64,000 bases of DNA, taken from NCBI RefSeq assembly GCF_000711695.1, contig NW_013547020.1:186001-250000 (forward strand), in the 5' to 3' direction. This DNA is from Tilletiaria anomala UBC 951 (Eukaryota; Basidiomycota; Exobasidiomycetes; Georgefischeriales; Tilletiariaceae). Of this stretch, positions 55,472 through 64,000 are shown piece after piece (the first letter of the stretch is position 1; the number at the start of each line of letters is the position of its first letter). The notes under the pieces are model-generated. The model searched no databases, had not been told where the DNA came from, and worked only from the letters and a program-made list of their open reading frames with translations. Both the position numbers and the translations under genes were made by a program.

Positions 55472-58177
55472 CTATCGCTTCTTTCTGCCTTTCTTCTTGC
55501 CTTGCGCAGCACCAACACCCACCTCCCACTCCTCCTCGTCCACTTTGCCCGCAGCCGCGTGCCCTGTCTCGCGGATGTGGTTGAACAGCTTGGACCTCGA
55601 TTGGAAGTGCGACGCGCAGACATTGCAGACCTGGAAAAAAGAACGATGAAGAGTCAAAAGTTGGTTGAGAGGGCCACGTGAATAATAGATGGCGACCGTA
55701 GCGGATTGTGGAATTCACCTCTCCTGCCTTCCCTTTGCTTTTGTTATCCTTGTTTCGTCGTCGGGCCCTTTTGCCTTGTTCGCCATCAATATGGCCATCT
55801 GTGTCTGTGACTGCAGTTAAAGTGGCAGCGGCATTGTCATTCTTGCAATCTTGCACCTTGTCCGCGGTCTCTTTCGCCTTGAGCAGTAGCACTTTCTCTT
55901 CGAGCCTGAACAGATGACTGTCCTTGACGTCAGGCGCCAGGTTACGCACCGCTTTGGCGAGGTTGAGCAGGTACTCGTCATTCCGCCCCGATGGTCCCTC
56001 GCACGTAAATATCCTCAATGCCAGGTCATCCAGGCTGCTGGGCCCCACAAATGCCGGGTTGTCTGGCAGACCAACGTAGACAAGTACGTCGTCCAGCACC
56101 TTCTCAATCTCGCTTGCCCACACCGTCACGCGCTGCTCAGTGTAGCCGTTTTTCTCCCGCCAGTCGAGGTACGCTTTCACCTCGCTCGCATGCGCCGGAT
56201 CGATCGTGTACGAGTAGCCCCACACAATGTCCCCCTCCGGTGCATCGTCCGCCTCCTCAAATTGATGCCAGTCGGCAGCCGAGATGAGCGTGACGACTCG
56301 CCCAGGGCGCTCAGGCGTACCGCGATGGTCGATTGAGTGCTGTGCAAACCGTCGCGCATACCCTTTAATGTAACCGGGCGTCCGGCCAATCACGTGCGGA
56401 GGCGGCTTAAAGATCAGAGAGCCGTAGCCGAATACGTCGAATGATCCTGGCGGGCGTTCCTTTGGTGCTGCCAAAAAGGCGTCCGGTTGTGCAGTCTCCT
56501 TGACTCCGATGTGGCTGGTATCAAGCGCGCTGATGAGAGGCTCCTTGATGTCAAATGCGTCGCTTCCGTCTTCACCATCTAGATCTTCCGCCTCGTGGAG
56601 AGCCAGGCCCGCTTGCTGCTGCGCCTTGCGTTGCTTCATCTGCTTCTTCTTCGCTTTCTTGCTGTTAGGACCCGGGGACGCACTTGGCATGGCAAAGCCG
56701 GCGGACACATCTTCGCCTGCTAGCGGCACAGCGTCTCCAGCAAGATTTAGTTCGTCCTCTTCCTGCTGCATCTCACGCCTCAGCCTCTGAACTTCTTGCT
56801 TGTGCTTCTTGCTTCGCTCGTGGTTCTGCCAGGCTGCTTCTGATTGGAAGAACTTGTCGCAAGCGACGCACGTCCATTGCGACGACTCGGGCTCATCTAC
56901 GCTTTCATCTTCATCGCCTTCCTCCTCTCCGCCCTCGTCATGGTCGTCTTCATTGCCATCAGCAGAATCACTCACGTAAGACACGTCCGAGTCCTCAAAG
57001 TCAGAATATATAACCTCCTCGACTTTTTCCCAATCCTGCGTCTGTTCTCGATATCTCTCAGCCGCAGCCTCTCTCTCGCGCATCCGTGTATTTGCTTCCT
57101 CGCGGCTTTGCTGTATCTTCTTAACATGTTCTTCGCCCCCGGGCGCTTGCTTCTTTTGCCAAGCCTTGAAGCGTGGATCTCGCTTCCGAATGAATGCGAC
57201 AAGCGACTGCGGCCAAAGGTGGTGAAAATGTCAGGGCGTGGCGGCGCTGCCAGAGTAGCAAAACTAACACTCACCCTGACGGTGTCATTGTAATCTTTCC
57301 TGGCCATGTCTCGGGCGCGTTTGTTTTCCTTCTCCATGAGCCTTTTGACACGACGATCCGGTGCCTCATTTGTGCGGTATTTATCAAGCCATCCAAAACT
57401 CTTCCGACTCGAGAACCCGGCCCATGCGGTATAGAAGTTCTTCGCTGGAGTTTGGTTGCCTGCCGCTTCCTCTCCCTTTACTAGGGCATACGGATTGTGA
57501 GAGTAGCCAAAGGTGGGGTATTCAAAAGGCGGACCATTGTCTTCTCCTGGATACGCCGTGGCTATTTGCTCTTCATCCGCTATTCTTTTGAACAGCCTCC
57601 GGTACGTTCCAAAGAATCCGCTGTCATCAGAGGACGGCACAGTCATGTTCTTACCCGTAGCAAGTGTGGGATCAAAAAAGCGCCCCAAATGTTTGATGGT
57701 GAGGCCAGGTGCCGATGCCCTCGGGGCCGCTTGAGCCGCTTTGCCCGTCCGCAGGTCTTCAAAAGCGGCATCTGAGATGTTCTCGTCATCATCTTAAAGT
57801 AAGAAAGAGCGGAAGGCAAGATTTGCTTCAGAATACATCAATAGGACGGCAGGACTGAAATGATGAGTCTCACCATCTTCAAACACATCATCCTTGTGAT
57901 TGTCATACCACGCTCGTTCTTGAGGATCGCTGAGCACTTCGTACGCCGCTTGAATCAAGTGAAATCTTCTATTCGATTCTTCTTCTTGTCCAGGATTCTT
58001 ATCCGGGTGGTGCTGCAAGGCCAGCTTGCGGTAAGCCTTCCGTATCGTCGCTTCATCGGCGTCTTGATCAATGCTCAGCAGTGCGTAATAGTCCTTGGCG
58101 CTGGGCCCGCCATCCCAGGCGGCCTCGTCGCCTGAAGCTCGCTTTGAGCCGCCTTGCGACGACTGTCCCGCCCCCAT
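55472..58177 (-). CDS. JJJ1: JJJ1/DNAJC21 J-protein with inserted ChaC domain
   Basis: Jjj1 is a cytosolic Hsp70 co-chaperone in 60S ribosome maturation. ChaC cleaves glutathione to 5-oxoproline and Cys-Gly. Order: J domain (DYYALLSIDQDADEATIRKA, HHPDKNPG with the HPD motif); JJJ1 linker HLGRFFDPTL, RRLFKRIADEEQIA, FGYSHNPYA, FYTAWAGFSSRKSFGWLDKY, DPRFKAWQKKQ; zinc finger 1 CVACDKFFQSEAAWQNHERS. Next is a complete ChaC fold at about 55890-56441: FDVFGYGSLIF, RRFAQHSIDHRGTPERPGRV, VKAYLDWREKNGY, DNPAFVGP, EGPSGRNDEYLLNLAKAVRN. After intron 55631-55718, zinc finger 2 CNVCASHFQSRSKLFNHIRE and a basic end GKKKGRKKR follow. Zinc finger 1 and ChaC share one 496-codon exon (55719-57206). Normal JJJ1 has no ChaC. 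Confidence 0.88.
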
Positions 58178-58561
58178 CTGCAGATACCCTTGTGGGCAGA
58201 AGGTACATTATCCGCGCACCGCGACACCGCACGCCTAGCAACGAACCTCGGATGATCTCAACTCTCAAGCCAACCCGAACCGAAGGTCGTTTCCTGAAGA
58301 AGTGATAGTGTGGCACGCTAAAAGAAATAATGTGATTTTATGTTCCTCATCTATCGTGCGAGAAAATCTGAAACATCTTGTCCTTGCGTCTCATTGTCAA
58401 CTCACCAAGGTGAGAGGCGTGAAGAGTGGCGCGTCTGCACATGATACCCCAGCATATGACGATCTGGACGGCTCGAAGCAGTCCAGAATGCAAGAATGTG
58501 AATTATGCTACAGCGCCGTTACGGAGAACACAGAATCAGTCAAAAGGGAAAGAGCTTGTGG
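58178..58561. other. Intergenic stretch
   Basis: About 385 bases between the JJJ1 start and the RAD1 stop; it holds the JJJ1 promoter. Nothing else is supported. Confidence 0.5.
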
Positions 58562-61500
58562 TCACGTTTGGAGCCCTTCCTTGCGAGCGTCTTTGTTGAT
58601 GAACTTAAACAGCTTGCGACCTGCCTCGATACCTAAAAGCTCTTGCAGCTCCTCCTGGGTGAGGTCGCACAGCTCGGCAATATCCCGCACCTGGTTCATG
58701 ATGTATCGGTAATTTCGGGTGTTGATGCCTGGCATGGCACGCAGAAGGTCTTGAGGCGTGAGGTTGAACGAGTGCTCGTTGGTTGTATTGAAACTTACGA
58801 CGGACGAGCCTGCAACAATTTCGGTCGATCCTTGCGGGCCATGATCATCTTCCAAGCCGATACCGGCAACTTTGGCGACATCGGGCTCCTCAAAATTTTG
58901 CTTGATGTCTTCAAAGATGTCGGCCGTGGCGTAAGGGGAAGAAGACCAGACGATGCGGAGACGGGGAAAAGTGGTGGTGAGAAGTACGAGCTTTGACTGT
59001 ATGTCAAGCTCTGAGCGATTTGCGCTCTCCTTGAATGTGCGCGCTTTTCCCTGTGCATCATTGACAGATCGTAGCGAAAAGCTCTTATCTTGGTCGAATT
59101 CGATGAGCAGCATGGGGTGCTTGTAATGAATGGACATGAGCTCGCACTGTGTGTATCTACTCATAGCGAGACCGTCAGTTTATACAGGGCAAGGCGATGA
59201 CCAGCGAGAAGCGCCACTCACAGTCTGCCAGAGCTGAAACTCTGTGCCAAGTCCGTCAGACTCTTCCTCTCCACACAAATATCTGGCGTCAAAATGTAAT
59301 CCCCGACTTGAAGAGTGCAGGGAACTACATCGATACCTGCTGCATGTAGCATGGAAGGTAGACTTGAACGAAACTCTCGCATGTCGACGATGATACGCGG
59401 TCGCTCGGATGTCGCGGTGCGCTGACCACCAGCAATGCGCGAGTTGATTGTGCGCAGCAATCGGTCATCGGCACTTTGTTCCGCGGGTCGACCATCAGCG
59501 CGCAGAGGCAGCACCATGGACTTACAGCACAATGTTAGAGTAAGTGCCAGGATTCAGTGACAGGTCAACCGTCGATGCGAACGCACCGATTTCTCCCTGA
59601 TCAGCTTCTCGAAAGACTCCTTTTCCCTTCGAATGCTGCTGAGATACCGTTGCTCCTCGAAAGACTCGGCATACATCATGAAATAGAGTCTGACGCCGAA
59701 GCCAGGGTTGCTGCGGCGATAGACCTGCGGGGTATGCCAAAATGACCCATTAGCGGCTGCTCGCTGTGAGGCTTTCTTAAGACTCACTTCGATCCTTCGA
59801 ATAAAGGCAGGCTGCGTATCATACATGACGATGAAACGAGGCTTGAGCTCTTGCAGGACCTTGTCATCCTCGTCATCGCGGTACGTTCTGACGACCACCA
59901 GGTTTTGCATGCTGAGTAAGCCAAAGAAAATGTCGAAGTTAAGTTCGCTAAGCGTTTCGGTGGACACACTGAGGTCGTTGACGCCGCTTCCCTCCTCTTC
60001 CTGTCCGGCGTCATCTGGATTATCGAGGTCAGCGTTCGCTTGTTTGACCGCTCGTCGCATGCTGAGCGAAGGGGCGAGTGGAGGGCCAGATCGATTCGCC
60101 TCAGCTCAACGTTACACTTAGGCTTGCCGGTCCGCTCTTGTACTCACAAAGCAGCAATGTCGCTAGCCTCCTCATACATGGCCTCTCCGCTGTTCGCTGC
60201 CGCCTGCTTGCGCCCGCCTGAAGCAGAGGCCGTGGCAGACCCGCCTCTCATCCTGCGCCTCTTGCCCGGCGGCGGCTGGCCACGGAATGCCTGCTTGCGC
60301 TTGAGCGCTTCGCTCAGGTGCTCACTGGAGCTGGCCCTGCCCTCCGCGCCCAAAGTTGAAGCTGATGTAGAGGTCGAAGTGTCCGCCTGACCATTCCAAT
60401 CATTCAGAGCATTGCCGGTGCCGCTGGCCCCATTGTTCTTTGACCATAAGCCCTTGCCGTGCATGCCTCCGAGTGCTCGCTTCCACATGAAATAGTGGCG
60501 CAGCATGCGGCGCATCATGCGCTGACCTGGCCGTTGGTCCGATTCGCCCTCCTCTCCCTTCCCGCCATTGATTTGTATCCCCCTGCCTTCCTGCATTGTT
60601 GCTAGCAGTTCGCGGACCTGAGAGCACGTTCGTGCGGAAGAAGTCATGACGAGGATTGTGTTGTTCGTCCAAGCGTCTAGACGCATTGCACGGTCGGTTC
60701 GTGAGTTGAGATCCTACTTGGAAGTTAATACGAAATTAGACTCACCCTGCAAATGCTCCTGCGCTTGGATCTCTTCTTCAATCTCGCGCATCACGTCCCG
60801 CAGGAGCTTCCACTTCGGGAGTTCCTCCAGCACAAGGTCAATGCCATCTGGCAGCCACGAGTATGTTCTGCTGGCCCTAGCGAGAGCTGCAGCGCTGTTC
60901 AAGCCATCGCTATTCCCCGTTATTTTGTCGCTAAACGCCTCGCTCTGTAGTAATGCTTCATCTTCATCATCATCGATTACATCGGGTGCTACTGCTGCCA
61001 TGTTTTCTTTCCCTTGAGCAGGGCCTGGTTTGGCGATTTCGCCAATATAGACACGGCGCCTAGCCTCGGAGAAGATAGTATTCGCAGCGTCCATCAGGAG
61101 CCACGGACTTTGATTCTGTCGCACCGTACCAGTGGCTGAGGCTGGGCTCGTGTTGGCCGCGAGGATCGTTTCAAGAAAGGAGTAGAAGGTAACGGCATCA
61201 TATTGGATCAGATAGCTGAAAGAAGCGCCACCGGTACACGATGTCAGCGCATGCACGGGAAAGGTCAAGCGTGGGTAGCAACTGACGTGAGAAGTTGCCG
61301 TAAAGTACTCAGATCAGAGACAAGTTGCTTTGTCTTGGGGCTGACTCGGTGCCAGACAGGATCAAGTTGTCGGCGCACAACGGCATCAAAGACATGAAAG
61401 ATCGCATTCTCGACCGTGTACTCGACCGTATCCACCTGTGGGTGTCCAAGCACTTAGTCTCCGGACACGGGACTGGACAGATGAAATCACTCACACCTAC

Positions 61501-62412
61501 GCTCGTTCGTTTCAACTCGCAGATCGTCGCTTCAAGACACTCAATGATCGAAGTCTGAATATTCAACATACTCCGACTGAGCTCCTGATGGAGTTCCACA
61601 ACATCTGCTCTCTGAGCACCGAGACTTTTCTGTACGATCTTGTGAAATCTGAATCAGGTTGCCCGCGAGTAGGGTGTTCAGCATGTAAGAGACTGCTGCA
61701 TCCACGTACTATTCAGGTCTCACCTTGGCCAGATATCCACTTGACGGATCTGCAGCTGACCCATGACCGTCTGGAGTGGCGTGAACCCATGAGCAAAATG
61801 TTCGGGATTGTCCGAAAATGCTTTCAAGAAGCCATCTTCGTTTTTCTCCCTAAAGATACGAACGATAAACGCCTCGACACTCGTCGGAGTAACATTTTCC
61901 GCATGGAGCACGACCATTCCGGTGATAAGTTCGGTAGGTATGCGTTTGAGAAGCATGTCGACTACGAGGATCCTTGAAGTAACGGAAAGCAGGCCGCCGG
62001 CCATATAGAGCTCCTGGCGTTTCTGCGCGGTCATCTCATGCGTAATAACTCGCAGCCCTGGTCGGCGGACGCCAAGCGTAGTCAGCTCTTCACCGATTCC
62101 TTCCTCCTCCTCCGAGGTGGCGTTAATCACGACGATCAGATTGGTTGGGGCATCATAGATCTTCAGAATGGTGGAGATGATGCGGCGCATGCCGAGGCCT
62201 TTTGCAAGGATGACGAGCGAATTTCCGTCATCTTCTTCCTCATCGTCTTCTTCATTCTCGACTCTTCGATCACCATTTGCCGCACCGCCTTCCCCTTGTG
62301 CGAAGTCGGCGGAGTCTTTAGGGATGAGAGAGGCAATGATGGCACGATGAAAGGGTAGGAGGAAGGGCCCGCTGAGGTGGCGGACGACCTCTCCTCTCTC
62401 TGCGGAAGCCAT
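58562..62412 (-). CDS. RAD1: XPF/Rad1 structure-specific endonuclease
   Basis: Catalytic subunit of the XPF-ERCC1 (Rad1-Rad10) nuclease for nucleotide-excision and crosslink repair. At least eight minus-strand exons. Helicase-like N-terminus: LSGPFLLPFHRAIIASLIPK, SLVILAKGLGMRRII, PGLRVITHEMTAQKRQELYM, AGGLLSVTSRILVVDMLLKR, LHAENVTPTSVEAFIVRIFR. Middle: LDPVWHRVSPKTKQLVSDLS, LLMDAANTIFSEARRRVYIG. Nuclease domain: RIIVDMREFRSSLPSMLHAA then VGDYILTPDICVERKSLTDL, the intact GDY...ERK active site. It ends with tandem helix-hairpin-helix motifs (LLRAMPGINTRNYRYIMNQV, LLGIEAGRKLFKFIN). The start at 62412 gives MASAERGEVVRHLSG; the frame is open further upstream. A Ser/Gly-rich insertion splits the middle region. 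Confidence 0.93.
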
Positions 62413-62941
62413 TGCGACTACCTTCCATCGCTTGCACGGCTGCACCTGACGCTCGCACGCCTCGCCTCTCACCAGCGACTCAGGTTCAATTCGAACTCGT
62501 ACGGTCAACCTTCGATGGCCATGATGAAGTAGTCGCACAAGATGAGCGATTGCGAAGCCATCTCGGCCGATAGAAAGACACCCACTATCTGGAGAGATCG
62601 TTTGCGAGGCGTCGCGCCATGCTGGAAGTGTAAGTGATAGCGCATAATGCGCGAATCGCAGTCACGTGGTCCAGTGTTTGTTTTCGAGTAGAGACTGCGA
62701 CTGCGCTTCTATCAATCAATTCCAGGTTGACCAGCAACATGCGCCTGCACCGTGCAGATCCATATAATTAGAGAAATGCCTTGTGCGTCAAAGAGCGCGG
62801 AGGAGTCGAAGCTGCCACGCACATAGGCTCAGCGAATCCCATCCTAACCCAAAGCTCATGCATCCCGACTAGGAGAATCGTTGCAGTATTGGGGGCAGTA
62901 CAGCGAGAGCTGCTCCTCCTGCCGACGGCTTCCCCTCCGCC
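62413..62941. other. Divergent promoter region
   Basis: About 530 bases between the RAD1 start and the start of the last gene. A CACGTG core lies near 62663. No other feature is supported. Confidence 0.45.
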
Positions 62942-64000
62942 ATGCCGCACCAGATCCTGGCTCCTCTCCCTACCAACATTCCTCGGCGACCACATCGGCA
63001 GCTGGGCGTCGAAGCAGCGGTCGCTTTGAAAGGATCCAAAACAGGGAAGATGAAGGGCACTGGCGCAAGCTTGATCGGTAAACGTAAGGCGTCTGCGGCA
63101 GCGGCGGCCGCAGATATAGATCCTGCGGAGGAAGGGGCGCCTCCCAGGGAAGGCGGAGGAACTTGCGATTCTTCGGCATCCACCCAGTTTTCGTCAGCGG
63201 CCGTTCCGGATGCGGTGCTTGCCATGGCATCTTCTCAAGTTGTCATGGACACATCGACCCGTGCAAAAGTAGGGATCAAGCGAAAGAAGAGTGGGAAAGG
63301 CAGTGCCGGCTTTACTCAGACTTACAACTCCAACATGACAGCTGATGCTTCCGCTGCAAACCGTAATGATGCAGCTCTTTATAAACGAACCAGTTTCAAG
63401 GATATTTCCACCTCGGCGACGAACGCAAGTACAAGAGCCAGCAGCGGCAAACGTCTGATCATCACCCGCAAGCGCCTTTCGTTGGACGGCAGTCCAATGA
63501 GTCGCTCAGCACTCGGGCACGGCTTTGGCCATCTCAATCCTGACACCGAGCAGGCGCACTGCAAAAGCCGTGGAGAAGACTCTAGCCGACGCACGTCGCG
63601 TTCGTCACAGCATTCACTGATGCAACTCCCAAAGCAGAAAGTGAATGTCCAAGACACCGAGCCTACATCTGAAGGCCACACAAGCGATGAAGTTGTCGAG
63701 GCGGTGGAAGAAAATGCTGAAGATCGTGGTGAGCAGCCTGTGCGGCAATGTTGTTTGTCTGGTGGCTGCGCTGATGTTTCTTCTCTGGTTGCAGACACCC
63801 GTCTCCTCAATTCGGCGCCGTCCTGGGAGCTTAATAGACTCAGGAAAAGCGATCTCGTTCGACTACTTGTCCGTCTCGGAACCTGGGGAAGTACGAGCCC
63901 AGAGAATGCAAGCACATACAAGAAGCAAGAATTAATCGATGCCGTCGTCATGGCGCGCGATACCACATCCGCTAGGACTTCGCCAGCTGGCAGCGAATCA
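62942..64000 (+). CDS. Unrecognised basic protein with SAP-like helix pair (runs off window)
   Basis: Open from ATG 62942 (MPHQILAPLPTNIPRRPH) to the window end without a stop. An intron with donor GTGAGC and acceptor TTGCAG spans 63729-63794 (66 nt, stop-free). The protein is rich in Ser, Ala, Lys and Arg, with basic patches GKRKASAAAA, GIKRKKSGKGS and IITRKRLSLDG that suggest nuclear location. After the intron, WELNRLRKSDLVRLLVRLG and YKKQELIDAVV form two short helices spaced like a SAP-type DNA-binding motif. No family was recognised. The upstream leader and the second Met at 63050 leave the exact start open. Confidence 0.6.
   Translation, partial: MPHQILAPLPTNIPRRPHRQLGVEAAVALKGSKTGKMKGTGASLIGKRKASAAAAAADIDPAEEGAPPREGGGTCDSSASTQFSSAAVPDAVLAMASSQVVMDTSTRAKVGIKRKKSGKGSAGFTQTYNSNMTADASAANRNDAALYKRTSFKDISTSATNASTRASSGKRLIITRKRLSLDGSPMSRSALGHGFGHLNPDTEQAHCKSRGEDSSRRTSRSSQHSLMQLPKQKVNVQDTEPTSEGHTSDEVVEAVEENAEDRGEQPVRQCCLSGGCADVSSLVADTRLLNSAPSWELNRLRKSDLVRLLVRLGTWGSTSPENASTYKKQELIDAVVMARDTTSARTSPAGSES

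Noticed and set aside
55719-57206. ChaC as a separate neighbouring gene wrongly merged with JJJ1
   Set aside because: JJJ1 parts lie on both sides in the same frame, and the exon from zinc finger 1 through ChaC has no stop and no internal start with a promoter-like gap.

Overview
The window comes from a fungus, almost certainly a basidiomycete and plausibly Ustilaginomycotina. Genes are dense and lie on both strands. Most have one to several short GT-AG introns (58-140 nt). Typical fungal genes are present: PMA1-type H+-ATPase, ATG9, a CAAX-ended G-protein gamma subunit, a PEX8-like protein and a photolyase. The lineage below phylum is inference. No rRNA gene, CRISPR array, intact transposon or confident tRNA was seen.

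Layout. 0-9 kb: pyridoxal kinase (cut by the window start), NAPE-PLD-type metallo-hydrolase, complex I subunit NDUFS5, a Med9-like protein, CLYBL-type lyase. 8.8-16.9 kb: PRPP synthetase with a long tail, USE1-like SNARE, G gamma, and a bicistronic MOCS1 (MoaA-MoaC). 17-19.7 kb: poorly defined, with one orphan exon chain. 19.7-31.1 kb: photolyase, DUF1295 membrane protein, PEX8-like protein, PMA1. 31.1-36.2 kb: gene-poor, with the PMA1 upstream region, one orphan and an aldo-keto reductase pseudogene. 36.5-42.4 kb: eEF2 lysine methyltransferase, TIM22, ATG9. 43.9-55 kb: a large secreted repetitive protein, seipin, calnexin, LSM2, an Oca/Siw14-type phosphatase-like protein. 55.4-64 kb: a JJJ1 J-protein carrying an embedded ChaC domain, RAD1/XPF, and the start of an unrecognised basic nuclear-looking protein.

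The genes do not form one pathway. Most are housekeeping genes for mitochondria (NDUFS5, CLYBL, MOCS1, TIM22), the ER and lipid system (USE1, seipin, calnexin, DUF1295, NAPE-PLD) and DNA repair (photolyase, RAD1).

Two arrangements stand out. (1) In MOCS1 the MoaA frame ends in Gly-Gly-TGA and the MoaC frame continues in the same phase. The TGA sits in the leaky TGA-CTAG context. It also lies at the 3' end of a 69-nt GT-AG segment whose removal fuses the two enzymes in frame. (2) A complete ChaC gamma-glutamylcyclotransferase domain sits between the two zinc fingers of a JJJ1/DNAJC21 protein, in one uninterrupted 496-codon exon. Secondary points are a Kex2-site-bearing repetitive secreted protein with a strong hairpin upstream, coding first exons of 3 and 6 nt, and several stop-free introns whose length is a multiple of three.
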